From Bacteroidota bacterium (lineage in GTDB: Bacteria; Bacteroidota; Bacteroidia; Chitinophagales; Chitinophagaceae), in NCBI GenBank assembly GCA_026391195.1, contig JAPLEI010000077.1, positions 10,851 through 58,397 on the forward strand: a DNA stretch of 47,547 nucleotides, in the 5' to 3' direction. Position 1 is the first letter of the stretch, and every line of letters begins with the position of its first letter. The position numbers and the translations under genes were made by a program. Of the stretch, positions 1 to 7,857 are shown one piece after another. The notes below the pieces were generated by a model. It did no database searches. It had not been told where the DNA came from and saw only the letters and a list, made by a program, of their open reading frames with translations.

Positions 1-416
1 CCAAATAAATTATGTCCACATCCATGTCCTGCATCCTGCCCCTGAATCGTTTTCTTTTCAGGCACTGCTTGTTGCGACAAACCCGGAAGGGCATCAAACT
101 CTGCGAGGATGGCTATTACCGGAGAACCGGATCCATAAGTGGCAATAAAAGCAGTGGGCATACCGGCCTGGCCATTGGTTACCTGAAATCCTTCTTTGCG
201 AAGGGTTTCTTGTAATAAGGCACTACTCTTATTCTCTTTGTAACCCACTTCGGCAAACTCCCATATATTTCGGGCAATGGTTTGGTACTCACCAAAACGA
301 GAATCTAATTGCTGAAGCGTGGCTGCTTTTAGGGATGCATTGTTTTGTGCATGCACTGGTGAATATCCAAACAGGGTAGCTGCAAGGAAGCAGGTGGTAA
401 TAAATTTTGAAAGCAT
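1..416 (-). CDS. M20-family amidohydrolase/peptidase, N-terminal part (AbgB-like)
   Basis: This gene begins at an ATG whose complement is at 414-416 and runs off the left edge, so only about 138 residues are visible. The protein opens with a hydrophobic signal peptide ending near Val-His-Ala-Gln (residues 21-24), so export to the periplasm is likely. After a short helical stretch come IWEFAEVGYKE, LAEFDALPG and then GHGCGHNLFG near the cut end. These match the start of the M20 metallopeptidase fold as found in AbgB-type aminobenzoyl-glutamate and related amidohydrolases, where the His and Asp residues bind the metal. The exact substrate cannot be told. The next gene on the same strand ends 17 bases upstream of this start, so the two may be co-transcribed. 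Confidence 0.85.
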   Translation of the reverse strand, partial: MLSKFITTCFLAATLFGYSPVHAQNNASLKAATLQQLDSRFGEYQTIARNIWEFAEVGYKENKSSALLQETLRKEGFQVTNGQAGMPTAFIATYGSGSPVIAILAEFDALPGLSQQAVPEKKTIQGQDAGHGCGHNLF

Positions 417-433
417 GGGAAGATAAAAAAAGG

Positions 434-1252
434 TTACACAAATAAATCTTTATACAAAGTAGCACCCGGCACTACCGAATATTTTTCCAGATCAGTAATG
501 CCGGCCATTGCCAACACATCCTCATCCACAAAAGTATTTCCGGTGCAGGTAGCCGCTGGCTGACTCAATATATAATGAGCTGCATCTGCAATTATATCAG
601 GGGTACGACTCATGTTTGCCAGCATTTGTCCGCCCAGCAAATTGCGCACGGCAGCCGTATCAATGGTAGTGCGGGGCCAAAGCGCATTGGATGCAATACC
701 GGCTCCTTTAAATTCTTCCGCCCAACCCAATGCCATCATACTCATGCTATATTTGGTAATGGTATAGGCAATATGCCCACCCAGCCATTTGGGATTCATA
801 TTAATGGGAGGTGATAAAGTAAGGATATGCGCATTGGTGCCCTTCATTAAAAAAGGCAATGCGTGTTTTACCACCAGAAATGTTCCCCGCACATTGATGC
901 TTTGCATCAGATCGAACCGCTTGCTTTCGGTTTTATCGGTGGGTGTAAGTTGAATGGCAGATGCATTATTGATAATCCCATCTATTCCGCCAAAATGTTC
1001 AGCTGCTTTTTGCATAGCTGCTTGTATCTGATCTTCAAAGCGAATATCCAGTTGAATGGGTAATGCTTTTCCCCCGGCTTCTTCCACTTCACGGGCCGCA
1101 CTAAAAATAGTACCTCCCAGTCTGGGATCTTCTTCTACACTTTTGGCACCAATCACAATATTAGCACCTTCGGCCGCTAGTTTCAGGGCCATTGCTTTTC
1201 CAATACCTCTGCTGGCACCTGTGATAAAAAAAGTTCGATTTTTGAATAACAT
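434..1252 (-). CDS. SDR-family NAD(P)-dependent oxidoreductase (HSDL2-like)
   Basis: A classical-size short-chain dehydrogenase of 272 residues. The Rossmann glycine motif TGASRGIG is at residues 11-18, the structural NNAS motif is near residue 91, and the catalytic Tyr-x-x-x-Lys is seen as YTITK near residue 164. The regions around LSPPINMNPKW and NALWPRTTIDTAA resemble the hydroxysteroid-dehydrogenase-like-2 group, often annotated as short-chain dehydrogenases acting on hydroxyacyl or lipid-type substrates. That subgroup assignment is from memory of the family. The real substrate is unknown. No signal peptide is present, so the protein should be cytosolic. It is followed closely by the M20 amidohydrolase on the same strand. 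Confidence 0.88.
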   Translation of the reverse strand: MLFKNRTFFITGASRGIGKAMALKLAAEGANIVIGAKSVEEDPRLGGTIFSAAREVEEAGGKALPIQLDIRFEDQIQAAMQKAAEHFGGIDGIINNASAIQLTPTDKTESKRFDLMQSINVRGTFLVVKHALPFLMKGTNAHILTLSPPINMNPKWLGGHIAYTITKYSMSMMALGWAEEFKGAGIASNALWPRTTIDTAAVRNLLGGQMLANMSRTPDIIADAAHYILSQPAATCTGNTFVDEDVLAMAGITDLEKYSVVPGATLYKDLFV

Positions 1253-1346
1253 ATAGTAAAATTATAAGGTTTGCAATTCGGTAGTGTGCTGGGATAAAAT
1301 CAGCCCTATGAAATTAAATTAGTTTTGGCAGGCCTACCAATTTATT

Positions 1347-1946
1347 TTAGAAAGTGAAGTTAACCGAGTGTAAAAATTGCAGGATGTATTTTTCGGCTTC
1401 CGCACAGGCATCCGACAGATTTTGGTTAACAATGGTTTGATGAAAATTTTCCTTGAAAGAGATTTCATACGCCGCTTTATTCAAGCGGGTAGTTAAACTT
1501 TCCGGAGTTTCTGTTCCGCGGGCTTCTAAGCGCTTTTTCAGTTCATCTAATCCGGGGGGTTCTATAAAGAGGGAAAAGCATTGTTTTGGATATTGTTCTA
1601 GTAAACGAAGTGCCCCTTTTACATCAATATCCAACACGGGAACTTTGTTTTGCTGCCAAATCCGGCTCATTTCGGCATGCAGGGTGCCATAGTATTTTCC
1701 TTCGTATACCATTTCCCATTCGATAAATTCGTGGTTGGCAATTTTTTCTTTAAAGGAGGCTTCGCTGATAAAATAATAATCAACTCCTTCTTTTTCATTT
1801 CCCCGGGGCGAGCGGGTAGCTGCGGATACTGAAAAACACAAAAAGGGATATTTCTGCAGCAGATAGCGTGTGATGGATGTTTTTCCAGCACCCGAGGGGG
1901 CAGTAATGATGATGATGGGTTGTGTTGGATTGCCCATGAATGGCAT
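1347..1946 (-). CDS. gmk: guanylate kinase
   Basis: Guanylate kinase phosphorylates GMP (or dGMP) to GDP with ATP and is essential for GTP supply. The 199-residue length fits the family. The P-loop APSGAGKTS lies at residues 16-24. The GMP-binding region follows as SVSAATRSPRGNEKEGVDYYF, with the conserved arginines and the Tyr-Tyr-Phe, then EFIEWEMVYEGKYYGT. LDIDVKGALRL carries the conserved nucleotide-site Asp. Starts at Met1 or Met4 are both possible; Met4 would still leave 11 residues before the P-loop. The gene stands alone between the SDR gene and the nitroreductase, all on the minus strand. Confidence 0.96.
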   Translation of the reverse strand: MPFMGNPTQPIIIITAPSGAGKTSITRYLLQKYPFLCFSVSAATRSPRGNEKEGVDYYFISEASFKEKIANHEFIEWEMVYEGKYYGTLHAEMSRIWQQNKVPVLDIDVKGALRLLEQYPKQCFSLFIEPPGLDELKKRLEARGTETPESLTTRLNKAAYEISFKENFHQTIVNQNLSDACAEAEKYILQFLHSVNFTF

Positions 1947-2011
1947 TTGGGCAAAGAAACAATGATTTTGTGGATTTGCGGGCTAAATTCCTACAGTTTT
2001 CGAAGGCGGGT

Positions 2012-2599
2012 TTATTTTTTCCAGCTGATTTTTTCTGCCATCGGAATTTTTCTGATGCCTTCTGCAGGCGGCGTATCTGAATATCCTAAATGAATTAAGG
2101 CAACTATTTCATCGGCTTCCGTTAATCCCAAAAAGGGTTTCATTGCAGGTTGATGCGTCATACCCCCGGTACTCCAAAGGGCTTGGATGCCCAATGCTTC
2201 GGCACCCAACAACATATTTTGAATGGCCGCCGCCGTGGCAGCATATTCCTCCAGCATTGGGATGCCGGTAGGCTGGGTTCTTTTCATTACTACTGCGATA
2301 ATATGCGACACCGTAGTATACTGGTTCAGCAGATTGTTGAATTTGGCCGGATTAAACGATTCGGGCAAGGTATTTTCCTGATACAAGTTGGCGTGCTGCA
2401 AACAGAAATCTTGCAATGCGGCTCCCCCATAAACAAAAAATCGCCAGGGTTCGGTTCTGCCATGATTGGGTGCCCAGTTGGCCAATTCCAATAAGGCAGT
2501 TATCTGCTGAGCGGGAATACACTTGCCATTCATAGAAGCGGGCTTGCAACTTCTTCTCGAAGTGATTACCTGTTGTAGTTGCTCAAAAGCTGGAGTCAT
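2012..2599 (-). CDS. nitroreductase-family FMN oxidoreductase (YdjA-like)
   Basis: A 195-residue flavoprotein of the nitroreductase fold. The N-terminal SRRSCKP motif (residues 14-20) binds the FMN phosphate, ANWAPNHGRTEPWRFFV is the typical second FMN and dimer segment, and ALGIQALWSTGG with HLGYSDTPP is the C-terminal part. The short form with NHGRTEPWRF is like the small YdjA group of NAD(P)H-dependent nitroreductases. The physiological substrate is not evident from sequence. It sits upstream of gmk on the same strand with a gap of about 65 bases and may be transcribed with it. Confidence 0.9.
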   Translation of the reverse strand: MTPAFEQLQQVITSRRSCKPASMNGKCIPAQQITALLELANWAPNHGRTEPWRFFVYGGAALQDFCLQHANLYQENTLPESFNPAKFNNLLNQYTTVSHIIAVVMKRTQPTGIPMLEEYAATAAAIQNMLLGAEALGIQALWSTGGMTHQPAMKPFLGLTEADEIVALIHLGYSDTPPAEGIRKIPMAEKISWKK

Positions 2600-2648
2600 A
2601 CAAGAAAAACTAAATCAATGGAAATAATAAACCGGCAGAAAGGGGTGA

Positions 2649-3413
2649 TTAATATCTTTTATTGAATTGACCACCGCGGTTATTATCGTTGCGATTGCCG
2701 CCACCGCGGTTATCACGGGGAGCATTGGGATTATTGCCCCGGTTGTTTCCGCCACTCCGATTCCGGTTACCGCCACCGCCACCGCCGCGGCTGCTAAAGT
2801 TTTTGTTTTGCCATCTGCCACCCCCACTTCTTGGGAATTCGTCGCGCTCAAAATTTTGATTGCGGTGCTTGATAAAGGGAGTATTGCTGAATTCGAGCTG
2901 TCCGCCCGTAATATTATTCAGTTCTGCGCGTATTGAGTCGTCGTGTACCAGCTCTTTGTGCCAGTTGCTGTATGCCAGCTTCATGTAATAGGCAATCGCA
3001 TGGGCAAAACCTGCTTTCTTTTCCGGATCTTCCTGTTGCAGTGCTTTATGAATTACCACTTCCAGATTTCTGCCTAAGTGTGGGTATTTGGGATGCCGCT
3101 TGGGGTAAGGTAGGGGATCTGGTTTTCGTTTATAGGTTTCTTTGGTTGGGATGGGATAGGGACTATCCACATCTAACTGAAAATTGCTAATAAAAAATAG
3201 GTGGTCCCACAATTTATGGCGGAAGTCTTCTACACTCTTCAAATGCGGATTCAGAAATCCCATCAATTCAATCACATATTGTGTTTGCTGTTGCCTTTTT
3301 TCACGATCTTCTATCGTAAGGAGGAAGTCAACCATCTTCTGCACGTGGCGGCCATATTCCTTCATTCCAAGAAAAACTCTACCGGTGTTGTAATCCATCT
3401 GTTCTGGTATCAT
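2649..3413 (-). CDS. DUF4290 protein with RGG/Asn-rich C-terminal tail
   Basis: The first 180 residues or so (from MDYNTGR through IRAELNNITGGQLEF) are a helical domain recognisable as DUF4290, a Bacteroidota-restricted family without a known function. From about residue 195 to the end the protein becomes low complexity: Gly, Arg and Asn dominate, with repeated Arg-Gly-Gly and Gly-Gly-Asn units ending in QFNKRY. Such RGG tails usually contact RNA or single-stranded nucleic acid, but here that is inference. Two starts are possible, Met1 (3413) and Met6 (3398). A TAnnTTTG element ends only 8 bases before Met1, which makes Met6 more plausible unless the mRNA is nearly leaderless. The gene is divergent from pheS. 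Confidence 0.85.
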   Translation of the reverse strand: MIPEQMDYNTGRVFLGMKEYGRHVQKMVDFLLTIEDREKRQQQTQYVIELMGFLNPHLKSVEDFRHKLWDHLFFISNFQLDVDSPYPIPTKETYKRKPDPLPYPKRHPKYPHLGRNLEVVIHKALQQEDPEKKAGFAHAIAYYMKLAYSNWHKELVHDDSIRAELNNITGGQLEFSNTPFIKHRNQNFERDEFPRSGGGRWQNKNFSSRGGGGGGNRNRSGGNNRGNNPNAPRDNRGGGNRNDNNRGGQFNKRY

Positions 3414-3420
3414 GTACCTA

Positions 3421-3428
3421 CAAAGATA
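3421..3428 (-). promoter_or_regulatory. -7 element (TATCTTTG) of the DUF4290 gene
   Basis: On the minus strand the bases read TATCTTTG, an exact match to the Bacteroidota -7 consensus TAnnTTTG. It lies just before the start codon. I see no clear -33 TTG. The expected start of transcription, a few bases after the G, would fall almost on the first ATG, supporting use of the second ATG at 3398. A perfect 6-base inverted repeat (TTCCCC / GGGGAA, 3433-3451) sits just upstream, where the polymerase or a regulator would bind. Confidence 0.5.
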
Positions 3429-3553
3429 CGAATTCCCCGGTTATTGGGGAAGAATAGATGATTGGTAGGCATTTTACCCGCATTTTTTGAAAATCGGCCT
3501 GCAGCGGGGGAGCATATTTTTATCATGTGAAAGAAGGGTTCTATCTTTACTAA

Positions 3554-4585
3554 ATGGATGCATTGATACAACAGATAGCCGACTGTAAAGCCGAAATGGC
3601 TCAGTTTGATAGCCAACAACCGGATGCAGCGGAAGTTTTTCGAATTCGATATCTCGGAACCAAGGGAGTAGTTAAATCCCTGATGGGGGAAATGAAGCAG
3701 GTTGCCCCCGACCAGCGGAAAGAGATGGGTCAGTTGATGAACGAATTAAAAGTGCTGGCCGAGCAGCAATGGGAACAATTGAAGGAGCAGCAACAAAAAG
3801 CTCCGGTTGCAGGGGGAGATACGATAGACCGATCCTTACCCGGAACAGCCCTAAATGCCGGAACCCGCCATCCACTTAGTATAGTGCGCAATGAAATTGT
3901 TTCAATATTTCGCCGATTGGGTTTTGCCGTAGCAGAGGGTCCGGAAATAGAAGACGACTGGCACAATTTTGGCGCCATGAATTTACCCGAAGATCATCCT
4001 GCGCGCGACATGCAAGATACTTTTTATATCCAACAGCAGCCAGCCTGGTTGCTGAGAACCCATACCAGCAGTGTGCAGGCACGCGTGATGGAACAGCAAC
4101 AGCCCCCCATTCGGGTAATTTGTCCGGGTAGGGTGTATCGCAATGAAACCATCAGTGCCAGGGCGCATTGTTTTTTTCATCAGGTGGAGGGATTGTACAT
4201 CGATGAGCAAGTAAGTTTTGCCGACCTGAAACAGACCCTGTATTTTTTTGTACAGGAGATGTTTGGTTCGAGTGTAAAAGTTCGTTTCCGCCCCAGTTAT
4301 TTTCCATTCACCGAGCCCAGTGCAGAAATGGATATCAGTTGTTTGATTTGTGCGGGTAACGGTTGTAATATCTGTAAGCATTCGGGATGGGTAGAAATAT
4401 TGGGAAGCGGAATGGTACATCCCAGCGTGCTGGAAAATTTTTCCATCGACCCCAATAAATACACCGGATTTGCTTTTGGAATGGGGATAGAGCGGATTAC
4501 CCAACTGAAATTTCAGATCAATGATTTGCGGTTGTATTCACAGAATGATATTCGCTTTTTGCAACAATTTACAGGAGTTGTATAG
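3554..4585 (+). CDS. pheS: phenylalanine--tRNA ligase alpha subunit
   Basis: Catalytic subunit of the alpha2-beta2 PheRS, which charges tRNA-Phe with phenylalanine in the cytosol. The 343-residue length is normal. Residues 1-90 form the N-terminal coiled-coil arm that binds tRNA. The class II core follows: HPARDMQDTFYI, LLRTHTSSVQARVM, motif 2 as RVYRNETISARAHCFFHQVEG, and motif 3 as GFAFGMGIERI (residues 305-315). An insertion just before motif 3 carries four cysteines (263, 266, 271, 274) in a CxxC-N4-CxxC pattern, which could bind zinc. The beta subunit gene pheT is not adjacent. The start was chosen as the first ATG; the region before it holds a weak -7-like TATCTTTA. Confidence 0.97.
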   Translation: MDALIQQIADCKAEMAQFDSQQPDAAEVFRIRYLGTKGVVKSLMGEMKQVAPDQRKEMGQLMNELKVLAEQQWEQLKEQQQKAPVAGGDTIDRSLPGTALNAGTRHPLSIVRNEIVSIFRRLGFAVAEGPEIEDDWHNFGAMNLPEDHPARDMQDTFYIQQQPAWLLRTHTSSVQARVMEQQQPPIRVICPGRVYRNETISARAHCFFHQVEGLYIDEQVSFADLKQTLYFFVQEMFGSSVKVRFRPSYFPFTEPSAEMDISCLICAGNGCNICKHSGWVEILGSGMVHPSVLENFSIDPNKYTGFAFGMGIERITQLKFQINDLRLYSQNDIRFLQQFTGVV

Positions 4586-4668
4586 CGCGATCTTCGGAAG
4601 ATACCGCGTAGGGGTTACTTGTTTGCTGCCCTTCGACTGGCTGTTAAAGCCCCTTTACAACTAACCGC

Positions 4669-5406
4669 ATGATACACGCAACCAAAGGTATTGTTCTCCG
4701 GTCTATTCCCTATGGAGATACCAGCATCATCAGTTCGGTATATACCGAGTTGTTTGGCTTGCAGCATTATCTGGTGAAAGGCATCCGAAAAACTTCCCGA
4801 AAGTCGGTTAGTAAGTCGGCCTGTTTTCAACCGGGCGCAATGGTTGAACTGGTTGTGTATCATAACGAGCAAAAACAATTGCAATATGTTCGGGAAGTAG
4901 ATTGGAGTTATTTATATACCGGCATATTTAGTGAAGTAGTAAAAAATACCGTAGCCCTGTTTATGGTTGAATTGTTGCAACATAGTTTGCAGCAGCCCGA
5001 ATCTAATCCCGAATTATTTTATTTTGTTGAAAGGAGTTTGCAAGAACTGGATAAGGGTTCTGATGGTGTAACGGCCAATCTTCCCCTGCTCTTTTCGCTG
5101 CAGCTGGCAGTGATGCTTGGTTTTCAATTGCTGGGCAATTACAGTTCAACTTTTCATGTATTGGATTTGCAGGAGGGGCAATTTGTGCGTGAGCGACCCA
5201 CCCATCCTTATTTTATTGAAGGGAATGCGGCTTCGGTAACTGCCCGGTTATACCAGATAACTTCCTATGATCAGTTAGAAAATATGCAGCTAGATAGAAA
5301 CCAGCGGAGGGAATTGCTGGAAAATTATTTGCAGTTTTTTGCCTTACATATTCATGATTTTGGAACCCTGCGAAGTTTGCCTGTATTAAAAGAGGTATTG
5401 CAGTAG
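4669..5406 (+). CDS. recO: DNA repair protein RecO
   Basis: RecO works with RecR (and RecF) to load RecA onto SSB-coated single-stranded DNA during recombinational repair. The N-terminal OB fold is clear: ATKGIVLRSIPYGDTSIISSVYTELFG, then LVKGIRKTSRK and FQPGAMVELVVYHNE. The helical C-terminal half ends with the LLENYLQFFALHIHDFGTLRSLPVLKEVL segment typical of Bacteroidota RecO proteins. The zinc-finger cysteines found in many RecO proteins are absent, as is usual in this phylum as far as I recall. It follows pheS by about 80 bases and converges with the amidohydrolase gene, leaving a gap of only 6 bases and no visible terminator. Confidence 0.93.
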   Translation: MIHATKGIVLRSIPYGDTSIISSVYTELFGLQHYLVKGIRKTSRKSVSKSACFQPGAMVELVVYHNEQKQLQYVREVDWSYLYTGIFSEVVKNTVALFMVELLQHSLQQPESNPELFYFVERSLQELDKGSDGVTANLPLLFSLQLAVMLGFQLLGNYSSTFHVLDLQEGQFVRERPTHPYFIEGNAASVTARLYQITSYDQLENMQLDRNQRRELLENYLQFFALHIHDFGTLRSLPVLKEVLQ

Positions 5407-5412
5407 GTGCGA

Positions 5413-6585
5413 TTACCAGAGTCTTTGCACCTCGGTGGATTGCTGCAATTGACCTTCCTTACTCAAATTGTTCAGCAATAGAATCCCCGGTTGTTTACCG
5501 GGTTGCAGGCTTCCCAAACTTTTATTCATTTGCAGGGCTTCAGCTCCGTTGTACGTTGCCCAAGTAAGTAGCTCGGGGGTGGGTACTTCCGGAAAATGTT
5601 GCTGAATAGTATATAGTTCGTGTAAGATGCTTAGTGAGTAGTTGCTGGCTAAACTATCGGTACCCACTACAATCCGTGCACCAATGCGCCGCAGCTCAGC
5701 AATCGGGGGTAGGGTATTTTCTATGTATTGGTTGGCCCGAATACAAATGCACCAACAGATGCCTGGATGGAAGGATTGAGCCCATTGCATATCGGCAGTT
5801 TGGGTAAAGGTATCATGCACCAGTAACAGGGTGGCTGCTTCCTTCATAAAATGCAGTACCGATTGTAAACTGCTTTTTCCGGTTGGTTCAAATTCGGAAT
5901 GGCCAATACCCAGGCTTTCGTAAAATAAGGGCCAGTTACCGGTACCATTTTCAAACAGCAACTGTTCATCTACCGATTCCTGGGTATGCAGGGTAACGGG
6001 TTGCTGCGAAAAATGGGGGCGTATTTTTTGCCAGAGTTTAGTTGATACCGAGTAGGGGGCATGCGGCGATAAAGAATGCCGAAGCGAATGGGTTGCAAAT
6101 GCCTGTTCACACTCCAGGGCAGTTTGGTAACGGCTTTCCGCCACCGCAGGATGCCAGCCGGTGAGTTCAATAAAAGTATGATAAGTAATGGGGGAGTTGA
6201 GTTTGGTAGATAGGGTGGCTGTTTGATTGCTAATATCACCCACTGCCTGAACCCCTTGATTCCATAGCTGCTGATCGGCTATTTGAATAGCTTGCTGCTG
6301 CTTTTCTGCAGCAATTTCTCGGTTTTGCATAACCTGCTTAACAAACGAGATGAGTCCGGTTTTTTCTGGAATTACTCCCAGCATATAACTGAGTTCGAGG
6401 TGGCAATGGCAGTTGATAAAGCCGGGGGTTATCCAGCCATTCAGGATTTCTATATTATCCCCAGCCTGATTGGCGGGAACCAAATCCAGAATAGTGCCGG
6501 TATTATCTACCAGCAAAACAGTGCCGGCTTCTAATAGCTGTTGGCCATTGAATATGCGTTGGGGCTGAAGTTTTCGAATTGCCAA
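5413..6585 (-). CDS. amidohydrolase-superfamily deaminase (possible aminofutalosine deaminase type)
   Basis: A 390-residue metal-dependent hydrolase of the Atz/Trz and adenosine-deaminase-like branch. Metal-binding residues are visible: His60 and His62 (HCHLELS), His200 (LHTQES), His257 (LLVHDTF) and Asp310 (VVGTDSLASN). SPHAPYS at 173-179 is a substrate-site motif. The segment CIRANQYIENTLPP (281-294) matches a Bacteroidota group often labelled aminofutalosine deaminase-like, which would place it in the futalosine route to menaquinone. No other mqn gene is in view, so this is only a suggestion; a role as a guanine, S-adenosylhomocysteine or other cyclic-amidine deaminase remains possible. 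It converges with recO. Confidence 0.8.
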   Translation of the reverse strand: MAIRKLQPQRIFNGQQLLEAGTVLLVDNTGTILDLVPANQAGDNIEILNGWITPGFINCHCHLELSYMLGVIPEKTGLISFVKQVMQNREIAAEKQQQAIQIADQQLWNQGVQAVGDISNQTATLSTKLNSPITYHTFIELTGWHPAVAESRYQTALECEQAFATHSLRHSLSPHAPYSVSTKLWQKIRPHFSQQPVTLHTQESVDEQLLFENGTGNWPLFYESLGIGHSEFEPTGKSSLQSVLHFMKEAATLLLVHDTFTQTADMQWAQSFHPGICWCICIRANQYIENTLPPIAELRRIGARIVVGTDSLASNYSLSILHELYTIQQHFPEVPTPELLTWATYNGAEALQMNKSLGSLQPGKQPGILLLNNLSKEGQLQQSTEVQRLW

Positions 6586-6758
6586 TAGGAGGGGTTTGTA
6601 AGCAAAGGTAATTGCTAATAGATAAGTGGCTGCCGGAAGAATACGAGAAAAAATGCTTGTTTTTTCGGAATTTTGGCATCCTTTGGCAAAAAAGAGACAA
6701 AATTTTTATTGATTATCAGTTGATTATGAGCATTGCATCTAAAATAACTTATTTTTTG

Positions 6759-6791
6759 TTGGGAAAACTGATAGGGGTATCCTACCTTTGC
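6759..6791 (+). promoter_or_regulatory. Promoter of the rplM-rpsI-rpsB-tsf cluster
   Basis: A perfect -7 element TACCTTTG lies at 6784-6791. A TTG at 6759-6761 is 22 bases upstream and could serve as the -33 element, within the loose spacing known for Bacteroidota. Transcription would begin near 6798, giving a leader of about 60 bases before rplM. Nothing between here and the start codon looks like a Shine-Dalgarno site. Confidence 0.55.
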
Positions 6792-6837
6792 CCTCCCTTA
6801 AAAAGAGGGATTTATTTGCCAGTGGGATAGCGCTGGT
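6792..6837 (+). promoter_or_regulatory. rplM leader with two small hairpins (possible autoregulatory leader)
   Basis: The stretch holds CCCTC...GAGGG (6792-6796 with 6806-6810) and a CCAG...CTGG pairing just after it. The first arm overlaps the predicted transcription start, so only part may be in the RNA. Ribosomal protein operons often begin with a leader structure bound by one of their own products, and L13 leaders are known in other phyla. That this one works so is inference only. Confidence 0.3.
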
Positions 6838-6857
6838 GTCAATTAAAAAGAAAAATT

Positions 6858-7301
6858 ATGAGTAAACTACATTTCACCACCAAGCATGCGAATGCGGCTA
6901 CGGTTCAGCACAACTGGTATGTGGTGGACGGTACTAATCAAACCGTAGGTCGGATTGCGTCTAAAATTGCGTCTGTACTTAGAGGCAAGAACAAAGCTTA
7001 TTATACTCCCCACGTTGATTGTGGCGATTATGTAATTGTAATTAATGCCGATAAGGTTGTATTTACCGGTAATAAATTAGAAGATAAGCAGTACATCAAT
7101 TATTCGGGATATCCTGGAGGTAAGAAGGAAGAAGCTGCCGGCGATTTGCTGAGACGTCGTCCGGAAGTAATTATGGAGCGCGCTGTAAAAGGTATGTTAC
7201 CTAAAAACAGATTAGGCCGCAAGATGATTAAGAAGTTGTTTGTGTATGCCAGTGCTGAGCATCCGCATAGCGCACAACAACCTAAGCCTTTTGTTTATTA
7301 A
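6858..7301 (+). CDS. rplM: 50S ribosomal protein L13
   Basis: Large-subunit protein L13, one of the early assembly proteins that bind 23S rRNA. At 147 residues it has the usual length. Characteristic segments are WYVVDGTNQTVGRIASKIASVLRGKNK, VDCGDYVIVINADKVVFTGNK, the YPGGKK loop and AVKGMLPKNRLGRKMIKKLFVYASAEHPHSAQQP. It is the first gene of the translation cluster and is followed by rpsI after 76 bases, the usual pairing in bacteria. Confidence 0.98.
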   Translation: MSKLHFTTKHANAATVQHNWYVVDGTNQTVGRIASKIASVLRGKNKAYYTPHVDCGDYVIVINADKVVFTGNKLEDKQYINYSGYPGGKKEEAAGDLLRRRPEVIMERAVKGMLPKNRLGRKMIKKLFVYASAEHPHSAQQPKPFVY

Positions 7302-7377
7302 ACATTCGAGTAGTAAAGTAAGATACTATCTATCAACAGGCAGGTTCTAATAAAGTATCTGCCAAAAGACAAAAAAA

Positions 7378-7767
7378 ATGGAAAAACAAAAAAATGCAGT
7401 GGGACGCCGTAAAGAAGCGGTAACCCGTGTGTTCGTTACCAAGGGTGATGGAAAAATCGTGGTAAACGACAAAGATTATAAAGCTTATTTCCCGTTGGTG
7501 TATTTGCAAAATCAGGTAGAAGCCCCTTTAAAAACGGCTGATATGTTGGGAAAGCTCGACATTGTAATTAATGCCCAGGGTGGTGGACTGAAAGGACAAG
7601 CTGAGGCTGCCAAATTAGGAATTGCCCGTGCTTTGCTCGAAGTGAACCCCGAATTGCGTCCTGCTTTAAAAGAAGCCGGTCAATTGAAGCGGGATCCTAG
7701 AAGTGTGGAGCGCAAGAAATTCGGTCACAAAAAAGCCCGGAGAAGCTACCAGTTCAGCAAACGTTAA
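7378..7767 (+). CDS. rpsI: 30S ribosomal protein S9
   Basis: Small-subunit protein S9, whose C-terminal tail reaches the P-site tRNA. It has 129 residues. The N-terminal AVGRRKEAVTRVFVTKGDGKIVVN, the central DIVINAQGGGLKGQAEAAKLGIARALLEVNPELRP and the basic C-terminal RDPRSVERKKFGHKKARRSYQFSKR are all in place, including the terminal Lys-Arg that touches tRNA. It lies between rplM and rpsB. Confidence 0.98.
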   Translation: MEKQKNAVGRRKEAVTRVFVTKGDGKIVVNDKDYKAYFPLVYLQNQVEAPLKTADMLGKLDIVINAQGGGLKGQAEAAKLGIARALLEVNPELRPALKEAGQLKRDPRSVERKKFGHKKARRSYQFSKR

Positions 7768-7857
7768 TCATTGGGGTTGTTGGAGAAGCCGTTGGTTATT
7801 TTACTTAATCGCTTCGCTTACAAAACCCGTAAACTATCAACTACAAAATCAGTAATA

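Noticed and set aside
2615..2851. Ala/Val-rich frames opposite or overlapping the RGG tail of the DUF4290 gene
   Set aside because: They arise from the repetitive Gly/Arg/Asn codons read in other frames.
6612..6830. 72-residue reading frame before rplM
   Set aside because: It spans the promoter and leader of rplM, has no family resemblance and an unusual composition; treated as chance.
7771..7857. N-terminal extension of S2 from an upstream TTG
   Set aside because: The extra residues do not resemble S2, and the ATG at 7858 gives the conserved start.
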